DNA from: Urechis unicinctus
Lineage: Eukaryota > Annelida > Polychaeta > Xenopneusta > Urechidae
Assembly (NCBI GenBank): GCA_034190875.2
Contig: CM067346.1
Span: 9,819,102 to 9,883,101, forward strand
Reading direction: 5' to 3'
Length of the DNA stretch: 64,000 nt
The notes beneath the pieces were generated by a model, which saw only the letters and a list, made by a program, of their open reading frames with translations, was not told the DNA's origin and ran no database searches. A program made the translations under genes and the position numbers. Positions 1 through 14,399 of this stretch are shown here, in pieces; within the stretch, counting starts at the first letter, position 1, and each line of letters starts with the position of its first letter.

Positions 1-28
<28 letters not shown>
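1..28. repeat. (AT)n microsatellite, cut by window edge
   Basis: Uninterrupted AT dinucleotides run from the first base to position 28, so the array probably continues to the left of the window. Confidence 0.97.
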
Positions 29-34
<6 letters not shown>

Positions 35-539
35 AGTTTTCATATGAGTGTTATGGTGTTTAGGTGTGCATTGCTGCACTATACCGTGGTTAGCCTTCAC
101 CAGTGTGTTGCGAAGTTTGACATGTCTATATTTTACAAACTCATCAACACAAGTAGCGACTGATTATTTTAATATTATATATAATAGTCTCAATGTTATT
201 TTGTGTGTTAAAACAAAACGAATATTGCAATCAATATATTAATATGTTCCCGTAGTGGTTTGTTCTAGGCATGAAAACAAGCAGCGCTAAGTATGTAAGA
301 GCTATGAGCCGTCACAAAAAATGCAATTTTATCTTGTTATATGTCATTCCGAAATGCTTTGTCTTGTTGGAAGGCTGCTGTTTCTTCAAAGGTGAAAACA
401 TGAACTGTGCATATGAAATTATTAAATGTGCAATTATAATTGTGTATCATCCATCCACGCTCAGTGGCGATGAGTGCAGATAAGACCGACTGATCTGCGC
501 TGATTGTGACACATCGCATGAGCGAAATAAAAACTTTGA
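29..539. other. Stretch with no recognised feature
   Basis: AT-rich DNA between the edge microsatellite and the first family A repeat. Open frames of up to 88 codons exist on both strands, but they overlap each other, show no domain and lack splice-site context. I see no gene here. Confidence 0.6.
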
Positions 540-1090
540 ATGCATGCAAAGCTACCTGCGTTCTAATATAATCATATTTTGTACCGGTCAATGAGATTGC
601 CATCCGTCAGTATCCGACTAGGAGTCTCATGGTGCATCAATATTTTAGCATATAAGCATTGCATAGCAAACATATCTGCTTATCTTGCGAGTTGTAATTA
701 TTGATTCACCTGCAAGTCTCGGCACCTTATCAACTTGCCGTCCGTACTGAGTTGCTTTAACCCTATTACGCAAATTGCATTTGCAACCAACCGTTCTCAG
801 ATAAGTAGCCAATGGGATAAGCCGTTTAAATGTGATCCATGCTCATTAAGATGATAAATGGTAGTTACTGTAAGCACCGAGAAGGAAGCAAAATGAAAAA
901 CATATATTCCACTTGGAACCATGTCATGCATGCAAATAGGACGTCTGGTGCCAGTTACTGTTGGGGAATAAGGGATACAATCCATCCGATTCTATTGCCG
1001 ATTTAGTTATTTAGTGTTATGAAGCACTCCTAACGAGAAGCTAAATTAATGCCTCAACATAAGTAGTGATAGTTATAGATTGTTGACATA
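540..1090 (+). repeat. Interspersed repeat family A, copy 1
   Basis: This segment aligns by eye, colinearly and with many small differences, with 15,932-16,505 (same strand) and with the reverse complement of 61,830-62,330. Shared landmarks in order are CCTGCGTTCTAAT, TCTCGGCA followed by TATCAACT, AAATTGCATTTGCA followed by CGTTCTCAG, CATGCA near GGTGCCAGT (GCGCCCGGTGTC in the other copy), and a TATGAAG...AGCTAAATTAA block. No open frame is conserved among the copies, so it is a non-coding repeat of unknown class. Ends are approximate. Confidence 0.7.
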
Positions 1091-1449
1091 GCAATAGCCG
1101 TCGCCGCATGAAGGTTGAAAATATTCATGTAATTATTAAATGTCACATGCACCGTTTTTTGTGTTCATTCACCACCTAAATACAGGCCAAGTTAGTAGAT
1201 ATGAATGTATTCATCACCCTGGCTAGTCCATTTAATGGGCAATTAATCATGCAGTAGGTGAGTTTCCCGCCTGATGTATTTAGTTGCTGCACTCCAGATA
1301 AAGCGATCTCCTGGCCAATTTGAGTCGTTGAAATATACATTTTTGCTTTCACGGAAATTGATATGAAGCATTCCTGGTCGCATGCATCATTACCCTCGCT
1401 GGAGCGATAACTGAACGGCAAGCATTAAGAGATACAGGTCAGTCTATTT

Positions 1450-2260
1450 CATCTTTCCGCCATGGTAAGGGGTATGTCTATCATTCATCATTTGTGGATC
1501 ATCAATATTGCAACAAGGTTTTTAAGGATAGTAATACAGAACATTAATCACTATGACGTACCACCTGTTCGACGTACCTGGCACTGTGATATCGCATTAC
1601 ATAACGATATAATGGCCTTATCGTATGCACAAGCCGTAGGTATTACATAGATATATGAAGGGCTCAAATGTTTGGTGCATAAACAAATGATTTATAGAAC
1701 ATGGTCGTATAATTGACGGCCAGGACAAGAAGACTTCCGGTATTAAATTGGTATTGTGATGTATTCTGAAACGGCATTATACGGTGGAATGGCCTTTGAT
1801 ATGTCCTTTCGGCAAACCCACATCTATTTTTACGGTTATACTTCCGCATTATTATTCCACAAATGTGGTCATTGATTAAATAATTTGCCGGCTGCGATAT
1901 GATATCCAACATGACCGCATGTCCAGATTTACTGTAGCTGTGATAATCATATATTTCCTCATCAACGAAAAACACCTGTCAGTAATCATCTTGAGTGGGG
2001 ATGGGGCCTGGTAAGAGGGGTGTTCGTCTTTAAGAGCAAGCAAAAGGCGAGGCGGGGATTGTTCCTGACGCTATACAATGATGAAATCGCCCTAACTAAA
2101 TATGCTGCCATACAATATGGGAATAAAATAAATGTTTGCGAAACAAAGTCATGCTGAATACTTCGTCCATTAATATAATGCATCTCGTTATCATCTTTAA
2201 TAGGAGGCATTACATTGGTGAGTGTATAATTGGAAAAACATTTGATCTGCGTTATCACTT
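1450..2260 (+). repeat. Interspersed repeat family B, copy 1
   Basis: By eye this aligns with about 9,840-10,650 in the same orientation. Shared landmarks include GGATAATAATAC-like and ATGGTCGTGTGATTG-like blocks, GACAAGAA, ATCATATATTTCC, then GGTAAGA followed by GTCTTTA-like sequence, and a final AAATATGC block. Parts of the unit also resemble each other internally, so it may be built of shorter subrepeats. Protein frames are not conserved between the copies. Class unknown and boundaries approximate. Confidence 0.55.
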
Positions 2261-5052
2261 GACATGATCTAAGTTGAATAGATGGGAGACATACCGAGGG
2301 TTAATGTGAACGGTGCCGTGCGCATTATTAGACAATCCCATGTTTCGTAATCTGCCATTGCCGTGGTTTTGGAAACGAACCGGCATAGGTTTTATGTTGC
2401 ATTGTTAGATGGATGAGTTAAAATTGTTTGCGCCATAAGCGGTCAGATAACTCTATACTACTAACTAGGCTGAAGTGAGCGCTGTCTCATAAAGTATGCT
2501 TGCTGAAAGCGGTGATTCTTATTCTGTTAGGCCACTTCCCAATTATTGTATGTTAGTATTATGATAAACTAACTCAAATTGCCGAGCGATATAATTATAA
2601 GCAGGTTTTCGTCGTTTTGATTCTACACTGGAATTATTGCGACTAAGGTCCATAATTTCTCATTCACGAGACAGCTACTACCATACTTAAGGCGGTGTCG
2701 TATTTCACCATTACATACTGGCATATAATTTGAATATGCAAATGGCAAAACGCTATGGAACTTTCGCCACTCCGAGGACAAATAGTAAACACCACGTGTC
2801 AGAATAACATTCACGACCTCCTCCATTGAGCTCAAACCTCGCTTATGGGAAGTACAAATGTCTGTAAAGTAGTTGATACGAGAAAAAAGCGTCAGTGCTT
2901 TATGATGATTGTCATATACATCGAAAGTAATTGCGTTCCTAGAAGCAGGTTGACTACGACATTAGTCGAAAGGTTACTCACAGTGCGTAAGGGCAAACAA
3001 ATAAAACTGATTACCAGCAAATATTCTTAGTACGAATGCATTAGATTTTATTAATGATTTTATTGAACTGTTTAGTAAGGCGTTATATTTCCGCAAAGCC
3101 GTTGACTGAACGTCTATGGATCCAACGGTCACTTCACCGTAGCCACCTATCCACTATTCAATCCTTCTTGCAATGATTTAAATATATCATAGCAATCAGG
3201 TTAACTTTGATATCATTTATCGACTCCAACTTTGCAGAAGCTCTTATTCCAGTGTTTCTTTGACACATTTGTTCAACATGCGTTTTTCGACAAGTTGTAT
3301 CAAAGCATATTACATTCCCGTCATCGCAATAATATTAACCGTGTGTTTAGTAACTGTGGTGGTACATTACAATCAATACTAGGCAATGAGCTATTTGAGA
3401 ATATCGATCATACAACTGTCTGATGCTTAACCTATCGTCCCTGTTATGGCATGTTACTTTTATTACGCGGTTGTCATCGCAGATGCGTCTTTGAAAGACA
3501 CTTATGACACTACAATATTTGTGATCTATTGATTATGATACGACCTCCGACCTAGTGTGGTTTTTTAATAAAAAGTACATATATGTTGCTATTTCATTGC
3601 TGCATGCATCACAAGCTACATGTGATATAAATAGAACACTGTAATGCCTCAATCTAGTATGTATCTCTTAATGGTTAACTATCGCATTAACAATGCAATA
3701 ATCTAATAGGATGTTGTGCGTATGTTGGACGTAGGACGTTCTCATTGTCTCATGAAATGAGCGTCCAGATTATATTATTCACGTCATTCTACTGTTGATT
3801 TCTATCATCTTTATGAATAGCAAGGAATTCGTTAGGACCTTATGTCAAAAGCGTGTTGGCTATTAGAAATTTGCACTAACAATAATGTGATACCATGGAA
3901 ATTTCTACGAAAGTGGATGTAAAACACTAAGAACGTCATCTGTTCGCAAGTGATAATGTATATGTAACGCATAGATTGTTTTACTTGTCCATGAAATTAA
4001 TTACAAACCAGCATAATCATTGATCAGCCAGGTAACACCAGCGGCTTATTTGTAGGAACTTGTAGTAATATGAGATGATGTAATTTGGGAACATCACCCT
4101 TTTGTCGTGTACATTTCCCAATGCCTGATCCAATCCACATCAGCTTATTGCTATTGCTTGACACTCTGAACACTTGGCACTATGTGCTGATTAATTTTCC
4201 TTGCGCTCTGGTGGAACAATTCAATTTCGAACATTTATGCAACGCCTCGTAGGGTTGCCAGTCCAATATACATTGATACCATAAAGCTTCTTCGATCGAT
4301 TAGAATCTACGGGAACCACAAATCTCTGCTGCGTTCCGCATCTAGTTCCCTTTTCCTTGTCAATTATTTGTTGTAATAATGAACAAGGCGTCATTTTAAC
4401 GATGCTTTGAATATTCACAAAAGGCTACACTCATATGCAGTTGTATATCATAAGCCAATTGATCAACTGATTGAACTAGCGAACACAGCTACATTTATCA
4501 AGATGCTAAATATAGTGGAAAATCCGAGCCAGAGCAAATCTGTCTTGAATCAACTGTTCTTGACCGGTGTATGTAGTTCCTATATAGCGTTTATATAATA
4601 TATATTGCAAAGCAAAAGCGACTGGACCCTAAGAATTATATGTTTGCAATGTATACGGCGTCTGGAGCTCATATAGCTTATTCAACAGAGACATCAAAAT
4701 GTAAAACTGTTATGGGTTAGCGGGGCAAATGGCTCATTACTCAAGGGTGATATAAATTGGTAAAATTACATACACGTGTATTGCACGTAAATGTGTTGTA
4801 TTCTGATATTGGAGTTTTGAAACCATTTTTTTCATGACGCAATATTTGCCCAAGCTGAGTTTTTGAAGAAACCAAACAGGAAGCTAAAATGAGGATATAA
4901 TACCATTATGGGAATGCTGCACGGTAAAACACGTCATTCTAGTGATTCCTGTCGCTTGCGTGCGATGCAAGAACATGTGCTGGTTAATGTAATGAAATGT
5001 TTTATTCTTGACATCAATCGGCCGAATTAATGCATACATTAACGAAAATCTT

Positions 5053-5056
<4 letters not shown>
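2261..5056. other. Gene-free stretch
   Basis: About 2.8 kb of AT-rich sequence. The longest frames are about 60-70 codons, lie on both strands and show no domain, signal peptide or splice-site pattern. I found no RNA gene or repeat here by eye. Confidence 0.55.

Positions 5057-5112
<56 letters not shown>
5057..5112. repeat. (AG)n microsatellite
   Basis: Twenty-eight uninterrupted AG units. On the minus strand they read as a polypurine/polypyrimidine SL-SL peptide artefact, which explains the Leu-Ser frames seen there. Confidence 0.98.
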
Positions 5113-5114
<2 letters not shown>

Positions 5115-5191
5115 GAGTTGCCATTTACACACTGTAAAACGCAAATACCGCTCATACGTGAAATTGGATTGAACGGTATTATTCGAGCCTC

Positions 5192-5211
5192 ATATATGAA
5201 TATATATATAG

Positions 5212-5242
<31 letters not shown>

Positions 5243-5350
5243 TATAAATATATAAATATATATATAGATAGATATATCTATAGATATAGAGATATATATA
5301 AGATATATATATATATACATATATCTATATATATATATATATATATATAG

Positions 5351-5441
<91 letters not shown>
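5192..5441. repeat. Imperfect (AT)n array with GATA/TATC interruptions
   Basis: AT dinucleotides broken by GATA, CATA and AAATA units in the first half, then an almost pure (AT)n second half ending at 5441. Only 80 bases separate it from the (AG)n array, so the two form a compound simple-sequence block. Confidence 0.97.
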
Positions 5442-5443
<2 letters not shown>

Positions 5444-5864
5444 ATCTTCTCTGATGTAATGGTATGGAATAAATACTTCTCAGTTTGTTCTTATTTCAAG
5501 TTTTCATTACATAACTGGTACAAACGATTGCAACATGCATTAACACAAATATAGTAAGACTCCGCAAATTGTCAAGTTAATGCGGATGCTGATCGCTGCT
5601 ATTGGCTTATGTAAACTTGTGAAAGTTGCAGCACCTTTTTAAACTCGAAATATGTGTCACAATAAGCGAATGGTTGCACCCGCATATTGGTGAGAGTAAT
5701 ACGTCTTCAATAATCAATATATAGATAACTCAAGACCAGTCAATAGACTCGTCGTTGCATTAATAATGGTTATTCCTCATCAATATATGAACAAGTATAT
5801 AACCTAGTCAGTATTAACGAAGCCTGGATATATTAGTGGAAATAAATGAATACAAATAATGAAT
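5442..5864. other. Stretch with no recognised feature
   Basis: AT-rich DNA between an (AT)n array and the second family A copy. No gene, RNA or repeat recognised. Confidence 0.55.
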
Positions 5865-6355
5865 ATCCCACAGGTATGCTGAGCTACTGTCGATGGAAAC
5901 GCAACATCAAACGTACTTTTTTACCGATTGCCATCAGCATTTACCGGGTATCCTTCTAATAGGTTCAGAGCGCATCAATATTGCATCTTATATCATACTC
6001 ATCTTATATTTTGATTTGTCATGATATGCGAATACAGATTTATTTGAAGGTGTCGGCAACTTGTCAACTCTGCAAGATGAATACCTATTACGGAAATTGG
6101 ATTGCAGCCGGGTGTTTAAAGAGTTTTTAGACGTAGCTTAGCACATATAGCCCCCGACAAATAATGCGCTAAGTCACTAAATTGGGATGCTCACTCATTC
6201 AGAAGATAAGCGGTAGCTGTAGAATTGCGTCATAAAAACAGCAAAATAAAAGATAATAAACGTCTGGTAACTCGCAATACTGCCAGTGTGCCAGCTCATG
6301 TGAGGAAGCAATACAGTAAATGTGGCAGTATGAGCGCCCAAGAAGTAGGTTAATC
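5865..6355 (+). repeat. Interspersed repeat family A, copy 2
   Basis: It starts with TATCCCACAGGTATGCTGAG, identical to the start of the copy at 15,932. It continues with a diverged TGTCGGCAACTTGTCAACT block and a CTATTACGGAAATTG...GCAGCC block, both found in the other copies. The 3' half is more diverged. It sits between two long (AT)n arrays. Non-coding and unclassified. Confidence 0.65.
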
Positions 6356-6449
6356 CACTGTTCATCCGAAATTATTATAATGATGGGCTGTTGTATGATT
6401 AAGTAGCTATGATTAAGATATATATATCTGTTTGAATGAATACAGCCTC

Positions 6450-7330
<881 letters not shown>

Positions 7331-7988
7331 AATATATTTTCTTGAATGTCTGGTGTCATTGTTAAGTCAGATCTGGAGAGATTGATGCAATACGCACTGC
7401 TACATTTGCGATATTGCTTCTAGAAGATAATCTCGATGCATGCATGCTACGCCGAACCAGAGATCAACAAATGAGGGTTTCAATAAAGCTACAGTTTGAC
7501 ATTTCATATCATTATTCATCCATTGTTCAATTTATGCTTCTGATTGATATCACACTTTGCAAACAGTTGACAAATAAAGCAATACTTGCATTCATGAAAT
7601 AATTGACATAGCAATATGTGATTACACGTTGTTATCGCCCCTTTACATACAAAACGATAGCACTCACTCGCATGTTTACACAAGCACAGATTCATAATAG
7701 GAACAGCACCAGATCGCTACAATTTATTCAGAACATTATCAAAATGTTTGCAACGTTAGCTCGTAAGATCTGAAAGCGACCAGTCCTCTTGATTGAGTGT
7801 ACATAGTTACTTGATTCAGTTATGTTTTAGCATGAATGTTTGTCCCAAATAAAATTACAAAGCTACCAAAACTGTCTCTTATTGTTCAATTGTGAAATGT
7901 ACTTTTTGTTTCCAGGTTGCCGAGTATCTACTCAAGTTTCTTACCGCTGAGTTACACATTATACTACACCAAAGTACTCGATCTGCTT
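7331..7988. other. Stretch with no recognised feature
   Basis: No gene seen. A possible acceptor-like TGTTTCCAG lies near 7,915, but no supported exon follows it. Confidence 0.5.
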
Positions 7989-8241
7989 ACGCATTAGCTT
8001 TTGCGCAGGCTAGGATTCGCCTCTGCCCCACGTAAATCGCGTTGGGGCATATTAGAGCCATTACGCCAGGAAATATTGATACGATTTATACATTCTTAAA
8101 TGTTACAAAATTATTTCCCCGAGGTGTTTGATTAGAAGAAGAATATACACATGGTTGTAGAAAACGTTTCTGTACGCCCATAGAGAGGCATTCATTAGAA
8201 AAAAATAGTTCCGCAGACGTTTCATGGCCGTGTTTGTATCA

Positions 8242-8517
8242 ATGGCGGCAGTCAGATGTGAAAGCGAATTTGTTATCCAAAATCTACTGAAAAAACAATA
8301 GAAAGTTACAAGTCAGTTGGAATTAAAAAACTACCAACAACAGTGTTTGGAGAAGTTATTCGTGGGAAAAGATGTTGTTGGTAATCTACCAACGGGGTAT
8401 GGAAAGAGCCTGATATACCATTAGCTCCCCGATTTGCTGCCACCAAACCCCCCCCCCCCCCTCCCACCTCCCCCTCACCCCGATGAAAGTTCACGGTTTT
8501 ATGGAAACAAATATTGA
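8242..8517 (+). pseudogene. RecQ-like DNA helicase, N-terminal exon remnant
   Basis: A frame opening at ATG 8242 reads MAAVRCESEFVIQ and then, from about codon 28, a superfamily 2 (RecQ-type) helicase start: LKNYQQQCLEKLF (the Q-motif-like segment that contacts the adenine), then GKDVVG and the Walker A loop LPTGYGKSLIY, which binds ATP. LPDLLPP follows, the expected helix after motif I. RecQ enzymes unwind DNA 3' to 5' using ATP. The frame is broken by TAG at 8299-8301 and again at 8422-8424, where the family normally has a leucine or glutamine. A poly-C tract then replaces the expected sequence, and motifs Ia-VI are absent. This is a dead first exon. It could be host RecQ-like or mobile-element cargo. 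The helicase assignment is strong, the source unknown. Confidence 0.78.
8446..8480. repeat. C-rich tract
   Basis: A run of 13 or more C residues followed by CTCCCACCTCCCCCTCACCCC, very unlike the surrounding AT-rich DNA. It lies just after the helicase Walker A region and probably expanded after the exon lost function. Confidence 0.9.
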
Positions 8518-8970
8518 AACAAAAGTGACTACTAACAGCCAAATCAGTTGGTAATATAACCTAAAATAACACATACAACTAAGAAGAGTTAATATAAAAA
8601 ACAAGATATGCCAAAATCAAACACTTCCTAATGTAACCTATATAATTGCAGTGTAGAAAGAGCGTACATGATTAAAGACATCGAAATGCTGCCCTTGTGG
8701 ACAGCAAACACAGCTTGCTAAGTAACCGGTGGTAGTTATCCTGTGCCTTAAGTGTTCAATATACCGAGATATAGATAACTTCTAACGGCAAACCAATGGT
8801 GAACAGACTTTGTATTTTCCGAAGCTCCGTCGCTAAGGGTTTACTTCCGAGCTTGTCCGATAAGCTCCATTCATGCTCACCATTCATGTTTGTTTATGTT
8901 TGTCGCGCGCTGCTTGTTATAGCCATGGAGATTGCAAAGCGCTGTTCATCGGATCATTAGTACTGCGGAT

Positions 8971-9839
8971 ACACATGAATTTAAAATAGGCTATTTTTAT
9001 CAATGGAGTTTGATTGATTTTGCACGCCGTTATCTTCTGAAGAAACTATTGAAGAATAACAGTCGTTCTAAAACAAGTGTTAACTTATTCTGAGCGTTTG
9101 TTATGATCTAGCTTTGGTAGATTGAATTTATAATTATGTATATTAGAGAATAAACCCTACTACTGACCATCTCCGCTCCTCTTTCACATGTATACATTAG
9201 ATAGCTTACATATATTATACTTAGTTGTACTTACGTGATTGAAAATTTACTGATAGGTCTCGATTGCCTGTCCTTGCTTAATCCCTATCACGACACCAGT
9301 CGTAATCCTATTGGACGTTACCAAGCAAAAGTAGCCTTCGCAAATCAATTTACAAAATACATACGTGCTACTCGAGAGCGCCGGAAAGGAATCAAAATAA
9401 AAAACCAGACATTGAATATCATGTTTACCCGATTAGCAATAGTCGTCGACGCTTGGAACAAATATTGAGGTTTGATACAGGTTTGCTGCTCTCCATGAAG
9501 TCTTCTAAAGTCACAACAACCATTATAACCACCACTTGCTATGAATTCCAAAACAAGAACCAGTGCGAGGTTTTTTTTCATTCACAACAGTAATGCATAT
9601 GAAGTAAACAGGCATTCATATCACTCAAATCAGGAAACAAGCTTGCAGTTTTATTCCTATAGGGTATAATACCGCTAACAGAGGGTATGGCTGAGCAACA
9701 CATATTTATATCCATGGTATATGGTACGCCGCCGTTGTGTAGATATTATTTAAATAATAGCAGCACGGTTTCATGATAATAAATATGAAGCTTTAATGGT
9801 AGCATGTATCGTCAACTAAGAGGGCAGGACAACAAAGTT
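8971..9839. other. Stretch with no recognised feature
   Basis: AT-rich DNA between the RecQ-like unit and the second family B copy. Overlapping frames of 77-78 codons at 9,235-9,581 lie on both strands and match nothing I know. Confidence 0.55.
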
Positions 9840-10650
9840 TTCTCTCCGTGGTATTTGTGATGATATTTATCATTAATAATTTGTTACAGTGATGCAACCA
9901 AAGATTTGAAGGATAATAATACATTTTTAATGGGATGGCATTATACGGTCATTTAATGGCCTGGTCGTGTGCTAAAACCCTATGTATATCAAATATAATG
10001 ATATCCTTCGCATATGGTCGTGTGATTGTGATTTGTGGTAAGGACAAGAAAGCTGTTTCAAACATAGGTTCCCATTGAATCGTTAATCACACTATATACT
10101 GCACACATATGATGTACCATTTAACTCATCTGTTACAGTCTAAAATTATTTAAAACCGGTTCACTTGCAGCTTTTTCGTGTACATTTGGAGCGAATGGAC
10201 TGCAAATGTTTAGGACTCTTAATTATCATCAACTACAAACTTAGCCGTGAATCCAAAGGCTGGCTGAGCGCGATAGGACATAGTGATATACAGCGCACAA
10301 GATCATTTTATCTGCTGCTATGAAAATCATATATTTCCGGTGAAAGATTAATTCCCGGACGAGCCATTTCAATAAATCAACTTGGAATGGGATGATGTCC
10401 GGTAAGACAGGTATCCATCTTTACTGGCCATGCAGAGGGCATTACGGGGTTTGCGTATGATCCTACAACATGGTTTATTCACATGAGGGGCTTATGATGA
10501 GAGGCATGCAATTTAAATATGCAACTTCAGAAACAATCATACCACGATGGGAAGTAATAAAAAATATCAATTATTACATAGTATTTTTGAGGATATCATG
10601 GACTATGGCATACAATGTAAGCCACTGTGTTATTTTAGACATTATAACGT
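9840..10650 (+). repeat. Interspersed repeat family B, copy 2
   Basis: Diverged same-strand partner of 1,450-2,260 (landmarks under that entry). The two copies are clearly colinear in the stretch 10,330-10,460, where AAATCATATATTTCCGG and the GGTAAGACAGGTATCC block correspond to 1,945-2,035. Confidence 0.55.
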
Positions 10651-13600
10651 AGGTTCAAGCAATTAGAAGCAATTCGACTTCGATAAAGGTCACACAGCAA
10701 AGTAGAAAAACCTTCACGTATACCATGAATGAGAAATAATAAACTGCGGCCAAGCAATACGTAATGAGAGACAAATCGCATTGCATTGAAGGAGTTTACG
10801 TGGATATGTTAGACGGTCGCTTAGGACGAAAACCATTTCGATCTTACACAAACATCCTTACATTCACTGTTTTTCAGTCGTTACAAACTAGGTTTAAGCA
10901 ATAGTTTAAGAGGCTAATCGACTCCTTTACAGCTCATGTGCCCCTCGCATCGAGATGGGAATTCATAGAACAGTTTATTAGTAAACTACAATTTTTGTCC
11001 GCTAACATAGCAATGATTTTGATGATGTAAATTCAGTGATGGTCAGCTCTACTGATATATCAGTTTTTGCGTTGGAGGTTTTAATATGTATTAAGCATGC
11101 GATACTTGTTCGCGTATAGTTGTAATGATTGTACATGCAATACACTTGCGACATCTGAGAGTAAAGTATGCAATATTAACCTGCATTATTCGTAACTATG
11201 CCATCTTTGAACGACACGTTATAACATTAAATTATTGGCATTCTATTACTTATAATATCACATCTGATTTCGAGGCCTGTCATCACAAAGGGGTTTTAAA
11301 ACTATTGTCGTGCTTTATATCTTTATTTCAAATACCGTCGAACAGGCAAGGTCAACAATTACGCTCCATTACATCAATCAAGTGCACCACGCAAATGGAA
11401 TAAGTGAAGAATGTTTGAGAATAGCATATCAAGCAAATGAAACGAATCAACCTTGCACGAGACTTAATCGAACCGCCTTGTTTATAGCGTGTCGAGTAAT
11501 ATAGATTTAGCATGAAACTGAGATTGAAGATAGAGATTTGTTTTGTACATGTTATTCAACATTTCTTAGCAGCATTTCATGCATGATTTAAACTCTTTGT
11601 TGTTAATGAGACAATATATGTATTATCCAGAAATACATAACAAGCAAGTATATATTTACTATATGACATGAGCTTATGAATTCCTGTAGATGATATTATT
11701 CGTAGCGACGCTTATCAATGAAATATTGGTTCAATCAAAGAAACTCTCGAAGAAATATGGCTCGAGTAATGACAGTTTAACGACATACACCCATTTATTA
11801 ACTGTTGGGGATAGAAGTTGAATATTGATTTATTTAACTTTGTATTGGGTTACTTTTTACAAACAATATAACAAATACTCTTATGAGATACACATATATA
11901 TTGATACGTCTGCTAAAGGAACGACGAAAGTCCTATTCGCAGAAGACCACAAATGGAATATCCCTATGTATCGTTCGGTCCATTTCTCTGAGTTTCCCAC
12001 ACAGTATTTTTTGACGTATTAGACTTTGCCAAATACTGTTAATAGTTCGCCAATGTAATTTCCATTGGTGGCTATTTATACTTAAATAGGATTGAAATAC
12101 CGTAACAAGTATTACGCGACTCAGGACTGACGTATGTTGGTACACTACCAAGTTCTGCCAGGGAATCTGTAATAATTTTCCGCACGTCAAATAAAGCAAT
12201 GTATATGTAAGTTATGAAAAGCTAGAATATGAAACTCCTAGAATACAGGTACCGACTGATGCTAATCTAACCGATAGATGGTATATTGAGTTGTTTTTTA
12301 AACTATAGGACATGCATCACGTACTCATGACGACTGGGTTAAAGACGAATGTCTAAAGTTTACTTTGTGATTCGTTCATTGTCATTTTTGTCACAGGAAA
12401 TCACTTAAATTCTTAATAACATGTAGCTGATAATTAACACAGTAATTCTTATTACAATCTAAGGTTAAACTACATTAGTGGGGTGTGCTATACTGAAGTT
12501 CAGCTGGCTTTTGTAGTACATATTCTAACCCAAACTCCTTTCACCCATATGCAAATGGCAGTATGGAAATATTTGACCACTTCAGTGTAAAGCAAAATTA
12601 ACTAATTAATCAAATTGTTTATCCACATCATATCATGGCATGTGGAAACGCAGATACATCCTAGTGATATGAAAGTGCTACAATAATATGTTATGCTTTG
12701 ATATCAAGTTGACACTTTCGGAAGTCATTACTCAACATGATATATTCCCACTTTATACTCAAGTGCATCTGCCCAGACCATTATCAAAATCACTTGAAAT
12801 CATCATGTATGGTCATAACGGCCTGTGAACGAATAAAACTTAGCAAAGCAATATAAAATGATTGACCACTTCAATGTAAAGCTTCTTCGGCATGGTAATT
12901 ATTACATTGTGACACGTGGTTTTTCAGAAATTTTTAGATGAACTTATGTTATGTCTCATATTTATGGCGTCACTAGCATGTCCCCCATTACTGTACGCCT
13001 AGTCAGTAACGAAGAACACTTAACGGGCCAAATTGCTTTGCTAAGTTTTATTATTTCAGAGGCAGTATGTGACGCTCTTAATAATATTAAATCAGATCCA
13101 CACCCCTCAGATAAGGCTCTAACCCATTGGGTCGAAGAACTGTAAGGCACTCAAGTGGCTCGAGTTGGTCTTGCGTAACGTCTCGCAATCGCCAAATTAG
13201 ATGATGCACGTGTTTCCCCAACAACAGATCAAATCCCATCTCAGTCACTTGCAGCCATTTGAAACCATCAACAACAATCCGGAAATACAGTTGATAGGTT
13301 ACCGAGACTTGTAATCGCATTCCACAACTACAGCGGAGAACAGGAAAGCCATGCCATGAAATGCATGCAAGCTAACATAATGAAGCACACTGAACTGGAA
13401 GATACCTGCAGATGTCAATCGTTTTAGCCAGGACTATTGATAAGGATTATCGAAGCGGGAGTTAATATAGCAAAAATACTTCTACCGCACGATACCACGA
13501 AGGTAACAGTTATTGTCTCTTACACAATAGGATTAAACACGCAAAGAACATTACTTTCTCATGCTGGTTCGCGCAAAGTTTAGATAAGGGAACTGTAGAA

Positions 13601-14399
13601 GTAATCACATATATTTGCCTCTCTATGTAATAATAATTGGTTTAATATATATATGAAAATATCACTCGCCTTGATAGAACACAATGCAGATAATACAATC
13701 TAGTTATCAAAATTATGCAGCTTATATATCCTTACAAGGTTCACATTGCTACATAGACTGAAGACTGCTGGTTGTCAATTGAAATGCTGAGATAATTTTA
13801 CGTCAACTGAATGAAGATCGATGCGGGGATAAAATTGAAGTATTTGTAATATGCTTACACGAAATGTGCCCATATTGTCATTGATAATGATACATTGATT
13901 CACATCTTTTATTGATATTATCTATAATGATTACTTACCTGGAGGCAGTGGTCACGCACTTTTATATTAGCATGATAGTCTCTTCAAATTGACTTTTATT
14001 GGCGGAAAACAAGGAGTGATAGCATAAACACTAAGATTATTATTGGCTATTAAACAAATGGTATGGACTGTTCAAACAAGAAGATAATAATATTTATGGC
14101 ATGAGTATTACGGCTCATCTCGAATGTTCTCTCAGGATCTTATGGCGCATTGAAGTGCTCTTATCATCATATGCAGGAAAAACGCATATACTGGCCACTG
14201 ATTCCCATGGCCACTGAAATACATGTCATGAAAGAATGATGTTGCTTCGGAGACATTAAATTTAACTCTACATGCGTTGCTCATATTGTTGCACACATCA
14301 TTGACCATCTGTATCTATTGGTTGTTTAAGATACACCGGAACTCATTATCATTATTACCATTATTTGCATGTTTTAAGAGGTTTTATCTCGCAATTCTT
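10651..14399. other. Gene-free stretch
   Basis: About 3.7 kb without a recognised gene. A 21-base motif beginning TTGACCACTTCA occurs twice (12,573-12,593 and 12,862-12,882) with one mismatch. The interval 12,990-13,330 is GC-richer than its surroundings and has frames on both strands (for example a minus-strand frame containing VVDGFKWLQVTEMGF). I recognise no family and no good splice sites, so I do not call it a gene. Confidence 0.5.

Larger units (their letters stand above)
7990..8970 (+). repeat. RecQ-helicase-bearing repeat unit, copy 1
   Basis: This segment is homologous, in the same orientation, to about 25,949-26,640. Common landmarks are GCTAGGATTCGCCTC followed by TGCCCCAC, a block ending GATACGATTTAT, an AGAAGAATATACA block, GACGTTTCATGGCCGT, the first 18 or so codons of a RecQ-like frame, and a far 3' landmark, TTCATGTTTGTTTATG followed by CGCGCGCTGCT (8,869-8,921). 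The unit looks like the promoter, 5' leader and first exon of a multi-copy helicase gene or helicase-bearing mobile element, duplicated twice in this window and diverged since. Confidence 0.7.

Noticed and set aside
4884-5320. Minus-strand frames rich in Leu-Ser
   Set aside because: They translate the (AG)n and (AT)n arrays and have no sequence outside them that looks like protein.
12990-13330. GC-richer segment with frames on both strands as a possible exon
   Set aside because: No family recognised, no good splice pair, and both strands are equally open.
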